The notes: generated from the sequence alone by a model not told the origin. Positions 23,456 through 33,014 are shown, numbered from the stretch's first letter. The stretch: 33,014 nt of DNA from Hymenopellis radicata (GCA_015501595.1 JADNRX010000560.1:1-33014), one strand, 5' to 3'. Program-made: numbers and translations.

Positions 23456-23489
23456 AGGACCCCTGGCAATAGGGTTCGAACATCGATCC
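23456..23489 (+). repeat. Left terminal inverted repeat of the MITE
   Basis: It begins AGGACCCCTGGCAATAGGG directly after the 8-bp target duplication and pairs with 23833-23866, with four mismatches in 34. Confidence 0.88.
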
Positions 23490-23832
23490 AGAAAAACCAA
23501 ATTTGGGTGATTTTGAGAACGAACTCCGATCTAAAAAGCCAAATTTCGGGGCTTCTGGCACTGTATGTCCGATGCCGTTTCGAGCCAAAACGAGCTCCTC
23601 TGGATGATGTACGGTGCCAAAAAACCAAATCCTGGACAGATCTGTCAAACCAGAGCTGACCAGAGCCAGACCGCGCGATATCTTGGCAAGGTAAGACCAG
23701 GCTCACAACGCGAGCACCCCGACACTCCGATGCTAGCAGAACCAAAAATGACCTTCAGCCTCGAACTCCGATTTAAAAAGCCAAATCAGGCCAAAATCCG
23801 GAAATTTTGGAGAACCAAAAAGGCCAACTTTG

Positions 23833-23866
23833 GGATCGGAGTTCGAACCCTATAGCCAGGGGGCCT
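23833..23866 (-). repeat. Right terminal inverted repeat of the MITE
   Basis: Read on the minus strand it begins AGGCCCCCTGGCTATAGGG and ends directly at the right copy of the target duplication. Confidence 0.88.
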
Positions 23867-23874
23867 GGTGAGCC

Positions 23875-24433
23875 CGGCTTCGCAACGTTTACTATTGTCA
23901 CGATCTGCTGTCTCACATCACGCCGTATCCCGCGCACGGGCAGGTCCAACTGCTAGCTAGGACGCATTGGTTCGACCTTCTCTGCCTACTGCAGACCGAC
24001 TGTATAACGTATAGGTGCAGGAGTTGGCACCGTGGGTTTGGGACGACTATCGAAAGGGCTGCATTACTCTCCGACCGTATGTTGGTTGACGCGGATCTGC
24101 ATCGCTCCGCGGACACCTACGACTTCATCGGTTCTCAAAGACGGTTGCACATGGATGACGGGATTGAGCATGTGCCTGAGGAGCCTGAACCCCTCAAAAA
24201 TTTCGAGGACTCTCTCATCTTCGTCATGCATAGAAGGCATTCCAATTCTGTGCATTTAACCTATTGATGTATTGTCGGTAGCGTGGCTTGGGCTCAACGA
24301 CGATCGCGTAGCTCCACATCACCGACGCTGCCACCACCAAGCTCGGGATGCCAGAGAACGAATGGGATGGTGTAGCCGTTTTCGAGGTTCTTCGTTCGCT
24401 TCTCATTCCTCCCCACACCCTTGTTAATGCTTT
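23875..24433. other. No intact gene seen between the MITE and the zinc-finger relic
   Basis: Frames at 24032-24267 on both strands have no motif. The stretch next to 24434 may be the decayed 3' part of the zinc-finger gene, but I could not find its remaining fingers in any frame. Confidence 0.35.
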
Positions 24434-24757
24434 TCCAACCATAAGGTTGGAAGAGTTGTTGATGACATTGCTGGTATCGTACTGGCGCACACGTTCGTTG
24501 ACGATGGAAGCGTGGCGCCAGACGGACACGAGCCGGATTCGAGGTGGAGGACGAGAGCAGAGCGGGAGACGAATCCCTGCCGCAGCGGGCACCGGGGAGA
24601 TAAAGGCTTTGGGTTTATGTGTCGACGAATTCATGTCCTGGGAGACGGTCAGTATGCAGCCAGTGTGAACAGAGAGCCAAGCACGTACCGCACGGAGGTT
24701 GTTATCATTCTGGAAATCGCGCTTGCACTTCACGCAATAACTATGATTCGGCGACTG
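24434..24757 (-). pseudogene. Decayed C2H2 zinc-finger gene
   Basis: On the minus strand a first finger reads YCVKCKRDFQNDNNLRA up to 24689. An intron at 24638-24688 (GTACGT..CCCAG) follows, then DMNSSTHKPKAF. The spacing is exactly C-x2-C-x12-X-x5-H, but the first zinc-binding His is Asp. A second finger survives in pieces in two frames: PGARCGRD, then GFVSRSALVLHLESGSCPSG. A third frame change is needed to reach NERVRQYDTSNVINN, a sequence that in this basidiomycete family follows the fingers. There are at least three frame changes within about 200 bp, one missing ligand and no clear start codon, so I call it a pseudogene. The intact family are small fungal multi-C2H2 proteins, probably nucleic-acid binding. 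I saw no remains of the C-terminal fingers. Confidence 0.65.
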
Positions 24758-24966
24758 CCTATAATGCTCGGATAATCGGCCTTATCGGGAGGCTTCATGA
24801 GTCGCGATCCCAAAGACTGTCTTATGCTCCGTACCAATCTCGCGGTGTTCCTCGACAACACGGATTCAACAACAGAATGTATAGCACGTAAAGTAAACAA
24901 CGACTATCTCGTGGTTATAGACTCATTACTGATATTCTTCAAGTTCGTATAGGACGTAGTACGGTA

Positions 24967-27295
24967 TCAACTCCTTCTTGGTTTCTTCGCAGGAGGCTGA
25001 TCTAGAACCTTGCGCTTCTTCACCCTGTTGAATATCGCGGACAAAGTGCCACCATCGACAGCCTCTTCAGCCCGATCAGTTATGGCATGTGCACGTCCCC
25101 ATCCCACAACATAGAAGCATCCGGGGTCTGACGGTTTGAACAAGATGTTCTTAACCGACAATTCTGTGTGCGACCACTTCTGCTCCCTGTTGAGACTCCC
25201 TTTCCAGTCCGTCATCTCGGCCCTGTCGATATATCAGTCAACCACGACTCAGAAGCTATTTAAAAAAAACCACGTACAACAACTGGAAAGTGAGATCGTC
25301 AATTATAGCCAGCGGATAGCAGCCATCAAAGTGCTCCATAAACAAAGCCGAGATGCCCTTGACGCCAATAGCGCTGTTCGAAAAACGGTGGTAAGCTTTT
25401 GGTATCCTACACGCCGCCTTTGGGACACCGTGTTCGAGCACTTTCAAGGTGTCGGCTTCTTTCTTGATTGCGTCCGTATCCCGAGAAATTTTCATCAGCA
25501 ATGATAGCCCGTAGGGACGTCCGCCGACATGTGGCTCCGCAGGATCATAGAAGAGGTGGCATATATACACATTTGACCCGTGTCGTTTGTGGCAATGGAT
25601 TTTAGCATGTAAAGTGATGTTCCAGCGTCGGACTTCGGCCGAGGCGTCGTCAACAGACATAGTCAACGGCGATGTCACGTCCTTAAACACGGAATCTTCG
25701 GACGTGGTGTCGACATCGCCCTCCTCCCATTGGAGCTTGATACGGATCGCATCCTCGAACAATCTTCGTAGCTGATAGAAGGTATACGAACCATCCTGGT
25801 TAAAAGTTTGTAAGTCTGCGGGATTGATACCATAGAGTGCAGTTCACGAACCGATAACCGTCGCGATAAGAAAGTTCCCACAGAGACTTCATATATCGGC
25901 GCCAGCACCGAGAAGTCTAATGCCGACTTCAGAGGATTGATATCGACGTCATACAACGTCCGCATAGAGACGGGTAGAGTACCCCCGCTCTGGTGCTCCT
26001 TGTTGAAAAGCGCGCGCTCCGTCGTTTCAAAAAATGCAAACATGTCATACCCAGTATGAACAGAAGTATGGCTTGGTTCTGGTCTCGCAGGACGAGGGAC
26101 GTCCAGCACCTTGGACATGTAAAACGTTTGGGTTTTGCGTACACGGATAAAAATGAGCTCCTTGTTGCCGCCACTGACGGTGATACATGTCGCATCCACA
26201 GCGACAGCTTTAGCCCACAGCTGTAAAGGCAATGAATCTCAGAAAAGGGAGACAAATATTGCGAATCATGCGTACGATGTGAAGAAATAATGAAACCAAC
26301 TTCTTCTCCTCCGCTGTTGTAGGTACCTTCGGTCCGTGGGACTTCATAGCTCGTTGAAGGAGAGCAAGTACACGCTCGCTATCGACACCTGTCGGTCTAC
26401 CTGTGACTGCGCGCCGACCAAGAGACCCAACTTGGCAGTCCTTGGACTCGCAGTAATACACAGGATCAAATTGACCCCGACAGTCGAACGAGTCGAGATC
26501 TAGGCCTTCTTCGACAACACGCTCGATGAGATCTAGAGGAAAGGCACCATTCAGTGGGGCGCAGATCGCCTGGAAGTCGGTTACCCGAATATCCGAGAGA
26601 TTGAAATGCTGTATGGCATCGAGGGCCGCTCGCCACAATGTCCTAAAGGTCTGAGATGCGCCCAGGAAGGTGTCATCAATGGAAACATAACCCGAAGCGA
26701 GAGCCGTGGAAGCTTCGGCAGAACCGAGCTGAAGGCTCTTTGGAGTCTTTCTCCATTCAAGGAATGTAGGGTGACGGGCAATTGCCGAGTGCTCAACAAG
26801 AGCGGCTGCAAAAGCGGTTACCATCTCTTCTCTATAGTCCTGGGCCTTTCGAAGCTGAGGAAGGTTGGCAATAGGAACACTGTCGTGCCCCGCCACCTTT
26901 TCGCGCTCCTTCTCTCGAGCCAATTTATTGAAACGCGTATCGACTTTGGTTCCTTGGGCCTTGACGGCATCCCATGCAGGAGCGGCGAAGAGGATGGGGA
27001 GATTAGGAACTAGTCGAGCGGATTTCAGCCTCAGAAACGGTGCGAGGTGCATGACTTCTCTGCCAGGAAGCGGAATATCGTCCCGCATTATGACTGTTCC
27101 CAGGCGACGGCGAGGTGCCGGTGAGGAATCAGAATCAGTGCTAACAGTGCGCATGCGCTTCGAGGCGGGAGTAGTGCGAGGCAAAGAAGACACTATTGAG
27201 GCCATCAAGACCGATTGAGACGCAGCGGCCTCATCCCTGTTGTAGAAACTGGCCGTCTGCTCTGCGAAGGCGGCTTGCATGCTGTTCTCCGACAT
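24967..27295 (-). CDS. Gene A: multi-domain predicted pseudokinase
   Basis: Four exons splice with all phases consistent: 26276-27295, 25852-26220, 25278-25795 and 24967-25222 (introns 55, 56 and 55 nt; phases 0, 0, 2). The product is 720 residues. Exon 1 is a helical region I cannot name, with EVMHLAPF, DFQAICAPLNGAFP and GRPTGVDSERV, all with counterparts in gene C. Exon 2 is a beta-rich domain (WAKAVAVDATCITVSGGNK, then RVRKTQTFYMSKV) shared with B and C. Exons 3-4 are a kinase fold: LLMKIS with Lys about 565, EADTLKVLEH for helix C, FMEHFDG for the hinge. The catalytic loop is HTELSVKN (His 654, Glu 656 where Asp is expected), and DFG is replaced by GWG at 676-678. There is no glycine loop. 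The basic C-terminus (KKRKV, AKKPRR) looks like a nuclear localisation signal. It starts head-to-head with B. The catalytic verdict is inference. Confidence 0.8.
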
Positions 27296-27717
27296 GGTCG
27301 GTTCCGATGCTGTGAGTTCTCAAAGCTTCTCGATATCGAATTTCAGTTGGGCTGTAGAAGTGTAAGATGCAGAGAACGTACCAGGAGAGATATAAGTGAA
27401 TAAGATACGAGTCGTCCTGAACGCGGCTGATATTGGGAGAAGAACAAGAGAGCCACAAAAGCACCCATTGCATAAGACGGCCTTTTGTAGTCCTTTTGTT
27501 CTGTTTTAGACGCTGCAGGGACCGTGGACCCACAACCCGTTTAGAAAAACAATAAGGGCGTCTAACATCATCATCGGGCCTCAGGGCGCGCGGTTCATAT
27601 GGTGATGGTGAGAAGATACCCAAAAGACGGGCCGAAGTTCCGGGTATCCAGAACGTGATCATGTTGAGTTTCTTCCTGGTTTCTTCGCGTCGTGCCACTC
27701 TTGAAGCTTGAAGACCT
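27296..27717. promoter_or_regulatory. Divergent promoter region shared by genes A and B
   Basis: These 422 bp separate the start codons of two homologous genes facing apart. I could not place a TATA box with confidence on either strand. Shared regulation is plausible from geometry but not shown. Confidence 0.4.
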
Positions 27718-29790
27718 ATGGCGATGCAAGGAGTAACGCAAATGCCTAGCAACAAGCCTGCGACAACTCCAACTTCCCGCCAGATACTCTTCGATTTCAA
27801 TGCTCCTTTCCTACGAAGGAACGAGTCTCTCTCTGCACCCCTTCCCTCCGCACCTCTGCACTTTTTAGATCGCCACTTATCTGAAAGTCTCATTCTGAAG
27901 CGCGTCCAAAGTCTTCCATCATTGCACCTCGATTTGTATGCTGTTCTGGCTGCATATTCTGGACCGCTCGACGCTCTGAAGGATGAATATTTTGATTTTC
28001 ATACATACCGTTCATACGATGCCATTCACGACGCAGACGCCAATTCTATCATTGAAATTCGGCTGAACGGTATCGAATTCGCAGCGACCCAGATTGCATC
28101 GAGTCTTATCCTCCATCCCACGCAGCCGGAGCTGATAACAATACTTCGGTGGAATACGATCTTTCACGCCCTGAAGCCTACCATCGTAGAAGGGGAGTAT
28201 GCCTCACAGGATATCGCATATCGCGTTATTATGCCAGGACCTGACCGCTACGATTCCTTGAATAAAAAAAACCGACGAACACTTCATCAGCTTCGCAAGC
28301 ATACTCAGGAGCTGATGTCCTACATGGTCTTCTGTACCGATGGTTTACCCTTGATGGAAGACATGACGCGCATCGCGACCATGGATACCTTCCCGTGGCG
28401 GTTTGATTCGCATTACGCGGGACCTTCCCGTCAACAACCACAGCCGCCGGATGCGCAGACGACTTTATGGACGCTGCCAGAGGTGGCTGGCCCTCGCCGG
28501 AGCCGTCGAGTGCATCCCAAGCAGACTACAAAGACTAAACCCCACACTCACGACATCAGTATCGTGGAACGTGTTGGGGAGAAGGCTGGGGAATATACGC
28601 CTTCCTGTGAGGATTATATCCAAAAGGTGGGACTAGCTTGATGCCGTGTATCATGCTGACTATTTGTAGGCTTGGGTAACGGCAGTCCAGCTCGATGCTT
28701 CTGCTGTGATATTCGACTGTGGAAACTTCGTCCGGATAGGTATTCGCCATCGTGAACGGCAAACCTTATTCTTGTCGAATCTTATCGACATCTCGTCCTG
28801 TAAAAAGCCTTCATATGGCGAACTATGGACGGCCCTACACATCGCCCTTGCTTACGACGCCGTACAGAGACTACCTCTCCTCGACAACACTGTCTTGGGA
28901 AAGCGCAAGTCTGCCTCAGATTCGGTTCCGCACAAATCTAAACGACGCAAACGCGACAATGCGGACGTGGACAAAGTATGATTCCTCGTATTCCTTAACA
29001 AATTCAAAACTGAATTATCTTTGTAGCTTACCAGCCATATAGCCAAATTCCCTGTGGTTGCACTATTCTTTCGATTTGACCATTTCGACTCCCCTGCACC
29101 TCTTCTCTTATTTCGGTCAGAATCTGACCGTCGACCTCACTACGCGGCGAAGGAAACTTTGCGGGTTCTTGCCGATAAGAGGCTCGGCGCGGGCGCTGTT
29201 GGAGACGTGTATCGCGTGACGATTGAGCCCGACAAGTTGTTGAAACAAGTCGAATACCCATCGTTCATCATCAAGATTGCTGGGACAAAAAAGAGTATTC
29301 GGCGTCTGAGGCACGAGGAGCATGTCTATCGCCACTTACATAAGGCTGGCGTCTCTGGAATACCGGCTCTTATTGGGTTCCATGAAAACACTGATGTCGG
29401 CGTGTGCACACTCATGTTGTCGGATGCCGGTTCTCCTATTGCTGACCGAATGGATGCGGATAACAGAGTTAGCTTGACCGTTGATGAACAGTATGCTGTA
29501 TTCTGCTTTTCCTTGAATTTCTGTTGACTTTTCTGCATAGGGATGAGCTGAAAACTATCCTGTCCGGCATCCATGATGCTGGGGTTCTTCACCGTGACGT
29601 CCGATCATGGAACATCATGGTGGACCAACTCGGACGGCTACGTTTCATCGACTTCGATCGAGGGAGCCTACGTGCGAGTACGCCGGATTTTGACAAAGAG
29701 AGAGACAGACTCGAGAGATTCATGAGGGGAGAGTACATTGACCAGGAGAGAGTAATTGGGGCAGATGATCTTTCGCATTCTACCAGCTAG
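27718..29790 (+). CDS. Gene B: multi-domain protein with an apparently active kinase domain
   Basis: Four exons, 27718-28626, 28670-28975, 29027-29490 and 29541-29790, splice in phases 0, 0, 2 to 642 residues. The first intron is only 43 nt. Residues 1-303 form an unrecognised helical N-terminus. Exon 2 carries the domain shared with A and C (AWVTAVQLDASAVIFDCGN, then RHRERQTLFLSN) and ends with basic clusters (GKRKS, KSKRRKR) that resemble a nuclear signal. Exons 3-4 encode the kinase: glycine loop RLGAGAVGDVY near 459, Lys 488 in FIIKIAG, EEHVYRHLHK, then HRDVRSWNIMV (Asp 579, Asn 584) and FIDFD (Asp 597). The part after DFD is short, as in aminoglycoside-phosphotransferase-like and some fungal-specific kinases (FunK1 and relatives). 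The substrate is unknown. It ends 50 bp from the stop of gene C. Confidence 0.82.
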
Positions 29791-29840
29791 AACTATCACT
29801 AGTGTAAGCTACTGTAATAAAGATACCTCTCTCGTGCTAC

Positions 29841-31891
29841 TCAATCCTGATGTTTCCATCCCACAACATGGAAGCGAGTGTCACAGTCAGGATAGTACAG
29901 AATATCGTGGGCATCCACACGCCGGTGAATTCCATTCACCTGCTCGCAATATCGTAACCATGCCTCAATTCTAGACCTGTAAGAACCCGCTCAGTTTGAT
30001 CGTTCGTTCGACAATGATATGACTGTATGTACCTCAGTTCAGTCTTGGCATTTGTAGATCCGTGTAGCGGCATAACATGCGCACCTGCAAAATACTCCAT
30101 AAAAAATGCAGCGGCGCCCGACTGATTATCAGAGAAGGTTGCTCCAAAGCTCCGCGGCACGATGCCCTGATGAGTGGAATCCTTGGCGAGTATTTGGAGA
30201 ATCGAGTCCGTCCACTGGACGGTCTTGCCTTCGTCGTCCGGTGAAATCTTCATCACGAATGGAGCACCGTAAGGAATACCATCGGACTGCACTAGGTGAC
30301 AGAGAAATGTGCTGACGCCGTGAGGCATTCGACTGTGGACTTTGACTCTCAAGCTCGATCCGGGTACCACACTCTCAGGCGACCTTGAAAGAACTAACGG
30401 CGACGACAACTTGCGAAGGACGCTCGAGAATGCGTCACCAGGTTCCCAGAGGATCTCCACCATTGCTGTCTCCTTCACCATGGACTCGAAAGTCACAAAG
30501 TCCCATTGATAATCATTCCTCTGTCACACCGAAGTTCAATGTTGCACTGAATCAATATAATGCAGGCACCTACCAGCACAGAAGACGGGAGATGATATCC
30601 CTGCGATACCTCGAGCAAGGCCTCTACGTTCTTTCCCGGTTCATGCATATGATCCCTCCTCGACGCGGCTGGGAGTTCGCCTGCTCCCAAGAGATCATTC
30701 ATCTGCAAGGCGCGATCGAGAACGTCGCCGAAAGCTGCAATTATAACAGCAGTATCCAGGAATGTGAAGGAAGCATCTCTTCGAGACAAAGGGCGGGATA
30801 CGTATAAGGTTTGCGTACTGCGCTGTCGAATACCGTATATCCGCTTATTGCCGCCATTGAGAACTACAAATGAGGCATCCGCTTCTTCTGCTTTCCCCCA
30901 TGCCTTCTCGTTACCGTTAGCGGATGATGCACGTACGAACGAGTGCACTTACTCGTTGATAGAGGAAGGAGATCTTATTGCGTACGCTTTCAGACATTCT
31001 TGGAGGAGTAGGCGCAGGTGGAGATATAACGGCCTTGCGCAAGAGCTGGGAGACAGGGTTTCCGTCAACACCCGTCAAGCGGCCAGACGTCGGTCGATGG
31101 AACGCCGAAGAAGAAGAGCATGATGCGTCCCAATGCTTTGTGGTAGCATTCCTTCCATCCATCTTGCAGCCCAACCACGGGAAGTCTATTCCCTCCGTCG
31201 CCACCTCATCAAATGCTTCGATTGGGAAATCACCGTTCAGCGGCGCAGATATAGCCTCAAAGTCGTGAACGACAATAGTAGACAGACCCAGTTTGGTTAT
31301 GAGCTCGAGTCCGGCTTTCTTGGCCTCGAAGGTTGGTCCACTGCCGACGAGGGAAGCACCGACTGTGACGCTTGCTGTGTGGTTATGGATACTTGGCACC
31401 CACTTCATAAAACCTGGGTCTTGAAATATTGTGGAGTGACTCGCGACGTGCGATGCCAGCGCGGCCGCCATTGCCCCTCTGAACTTGTGAAGATGGCAGA
31501 GGAGCGACTCATTATCAACTGGATCCGGTCCCGCCTGCATGTTTGCTTGGTTACGCCAATAGGGCGAGAAACTCGAGTCCTCCCTGATGACAGTATCGAA
31601 ACTGATTTTACAGGCAGGGTCTTTACTGTCGAGTTCGTCGATAAAGCCCCTCAGAAGTCTGGGGAAGTCTTCGATGCGCTTGACGTGTTTGAGAATGGTG
31701 TCCGGAGGAAGGTGCATGACTTCGGGGGTGGGAAGCGGAACGGATGGGTCGTTATCAATCATGGCGCGAAGAATGGGACTCGATCCGTTGGTAGCAGCGT
31801 CGCGCAAAGGAGCAGAATGTTCGGTAGATGCATAGTCAGAAAAGGAATAATTCATCGCCTCTAAAACGCTGAGAGCGTGTGGAGTGCGCAT
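29841..31891 (-). CDS. Gene C: multi-domain predicted pseudokinase, paralog of gene A
   Basis: Four exons, 30953-31891, 30574-30903, 30033-30520 and 29841-29976, splice in phases 0, 0, 2 to 630 residues. The start used is the ATG ending at 31891 (MRTPHALSVLEAM); an in-frame ATG also lies at 32083. Exon 1 shares EVMHLPP, DFEAISAPLNGDFP and GRLTGVDGNPV with gene A. Exon 2 has the shared domain (AWGKAEEADASFVVLNGGNK, then RQRSTQTLYVS). The kinase fold has FVMKIS with Lys about 514 and FFMEYFAG. The catalytic loop reads HRRVDAHD (Arg 605 where Asp is expected, Asp 610 where Asn is expected), and DFG is GWK at 625-627. The protein stops four residues after the GW pair, so the rest of the C-lobe is absent. 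No glycine loop is seen. No stop or frame shift interrupts it, so it looks maintained as a protein despite the lost catalytic residues. Confidence 0.78.
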
Positions 31892-32050
31892 GATAGTGTG
31901 ACTAGGGTGGGGCGTTTGTAAATTGTGGCTGTTGGATGTGAAACTGAACAAGGCCTCGCAATTCGGGGAAAGGGAGATGGATGTGACTGACAGAAGGAAA
32001 CTTGATGTACGAGGTGGGAGGTTAACAACGAATGGAAAAATGCAGCCTCC
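31892..32050 (-). promoter_or_regulatory. Upstream region of gene C
   Basis: This is the only sequence between the chosen start of gene C and the unidentified exon-like segments upstream. It is open in the frame of gene C up to 32083, so part of it could be translated. No TATA box is obvious. Confidence 0.3.
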
Positions 32051-32059
32051 ATAACAGCC

Positions 32060-32640
32060 TCCATAATAAGCGCCAGAGAACAAGGGATTACGCGGGGCTA
32101 GTACATCGTGGGAATATGCGCCTATCAGAAGATGGTCGTAGCTGAGCGCTAAACTGAAAGATGGTTAGTAGCTGAACATCACCTTCAACTCTCCATACAC
32201 ATACCTTTTCAATTTCCATTCCAAAGGAATGTACAAGATATGCGGCGCGACACCACTGTGCACTTTTCAGGAAGGGACCAAGTACGAGAACAATAGACAA
32301 CTAAATACAATAACGCACAGCCCGCAGCCTTTGATGGGTTCAAGTACCGGTCCAGTCTGATACCTTGAAGGCCATGAAGCGTTCGCCGCAACGTGACATG
32401 CGAGTTGACCCTAGTAGTAGTAGTTGTTGACCTTGAGGATGACGGGAGACGTACGACTCAATAACACGGTCACCAAGAGATGAAGCAGATTGAGGTATGT
32501 ACCAGAAGCTGTGCAAAAACGTTGTCCGCTCCAGCGGGCCGGCGGCACGGCTCTCTTCCGCGATACTTTCATCGACTGTTTTCAACCCGCGGTCGTCCAG
32601 GACTGAGGCTAAGCTAAAGAACTCGATTCTGACAGTCGCG
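32060..32640 (-). other. Unidentified exon-like segments, gene or relic
   Basis: On the minus strand several short open stretches are bounded by reasonable splice sites. They are FFSLASVLDDRGLKTVDESI and what follows to a donor near 32510, VNSHVTLRRTLHGLQ near 32360-32400, FLKSAQWCRAAYLVHSFGME ending at a GTATGT near 32206, and LALSYDHLLIGAYSHDVL near 32100-32150. I could not join them into one frame with confidence and recognise no family. They may be one decayed gene. Confidence 0.25.
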
Positions 32641-33014
32641 AATGTCGTGGATCGTTAAGTCCGACTTTATCGTTTTGTCTCTCGAAGGTCGTGTCAATGG
32701 CATCGCGACTCCCGAGAAGAGCAAAAAAAGAAGCCCGAGAAGTTGAATCTGAGGCAGCCAATATTGACACTGGACAGAGACGCCGGACTCCTTAGGCTTT
32801 CGACGACTTGTTCTGAATGCAGGGGGCCGTCTTTTCGGAAACGTCACGGTACAGACTGGTATGGAAGACAGAACGCGATCATAGTGATCAGCAGTCGTCA
32901 GCTTTGACTGGAACACCACCATCAAGCCACCTGGATGACAGCGTAACCAAAGGCCTCAAGTTAAATGCACAGCCGCTCTAGCATATTGTACGATGTGCCT
33001 TGGACTTCTCTCAT
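32641..33014. other. Right end of the window, nothing recognised
   Basis: One minus-strand frame covers 32614-32925 without a motif. A gene continuing beyond the right edge cannot be excluded. Confidence 0.3.

Larger units (their letters stand above)
23448..23874. mobile_element. Non-autonomous DNA transposon (MITE), 411 bp, hAT-like by target duplication
   Basis: The 8-bp direct repeat GGTGAGCC at 23448-23455 and 23867-23874 brackets an element at 23456-23866. The element ends are inverted repeats of 34 bp, 23456-23489 and 23833-23866, identical at 30 of 34 positions, with core CCCTGGC(A/T)ATAGGGTTCGAAC. An 8-bp target duplication is the hallmark of the hAT superfamily. The interior has no coding frame with transposase motifs. 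A 25-bp direct repeat with one mismatch (23520-23544 and 23762-23786, starting CGAACTCCGAT) also recurs in part, inverted, in the right end, as subterminal transposase-binding repeats often do. The element sits between the SMC4 gene and the accessory cluster. The superfamily call rests on target size alone. Confidence 0.85.

Noticed and set aside
23470..23490. GGTTCGAAC resembling a tRNA B box, suggesting a SINE or tRNA gene
   Set aside because: It sits inside the terminal inverted repeat and recurs at the other end in inverted orientation. No tRNA fold or A box accompanies it, and the 8-bp duplication with inverted ends fits a DNA transposon better.
31133..31864. Plus-strand open frame of 243 codons
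   Set aside because: It is antisense to exon 1 of gene C, which has paralog-conserved motifs on the minus strand.
24967..31891. Calling the cluster a Crinkler-type effector or a restriction-like toxin system
   Set aside because: I see no Crinkler header motif and no nuclease motif that I could point to. Only the kinase fold is supportable.
1..33014. CRISPR arrays, bacterial operons, rRNA or tRNA genes
   Set aside because: No spaced identical repeats were seen, genes are intron-rich and individually promoted, and no tRNA or rRNA sequence was recognised by eye.

Overview
The window looks like nuclear DNA of a basidiomycete fungus, most likely an Agaricomycete. Genes are split by many 43-60 nt GT..AG introns, promoters are pyrimidine-rich, and several gene families are typical of mushrooms: a Cdc25-type Ras exchange factor with an SH3 domain, a small secreted double-psi beta-barrel protein, and lineage-expanded kinase-like proteins. 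All gene models below were spliced by eye from reading frame, splice motifs and remembered family conservation. No search was run.

Layout. 1-929 (-) is the 5' part of a Ser/Pro-rich protein that runs off the left edge. It shares a short divergent promoter with a METTL2/ABP140-type tRNA m3C methyltransferase at 1143-2474 (+). About 2.2 kb without a recognisable gene follows. 5120-9175 (+) is the Ras GEF. 10098-10648 (+) is a low-complexity acidic protein with a frame break. 10834-11073 (-) is a short relic that resembles a cytochrome P450. 11074-13622 is gene-poor. 13623-14260 (-) is a secreted barwin/RlpA-like protein in five exons. 15554-16664 (-) is an F-box-like protein with an acidic tail, whose frame is broken at a 37-nt tandem duplication. 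17219-22875 (-) is the condensin ATPase subunit SMC4.

The right third is accessory in character. It holds a 411-bp non-autonomous DNA transposon with 34-bp terminal inverted repeats and an 8-bp target duplication (23456-23866), a decayed C2H2 zinc-finger gene (24434-24757), and a cluster of three homologous multi-domain genes here called A (24967-27295, -), B (27718-29790, +) and C (29841-31891, -).

The cluster is the most interesting part. A, B and C have the same four-exon plan with intron phases 0, 0, 2, the same order of regions, and a C-terminal kinase fold. B keeps a glycine loop, the N-lobe lysine, HRD..N and DFD. A and C have intact frames but have lost the catalytic Asp of HRD, and their metal-binding DFD has become GWG or GWK. 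B starts head-to-head with A and ends tail-to-tail with C, 50 bp apart. I infer one kinase plus two predicted pseudokinases with probably related roles. The role itself cannot be read from sequence.
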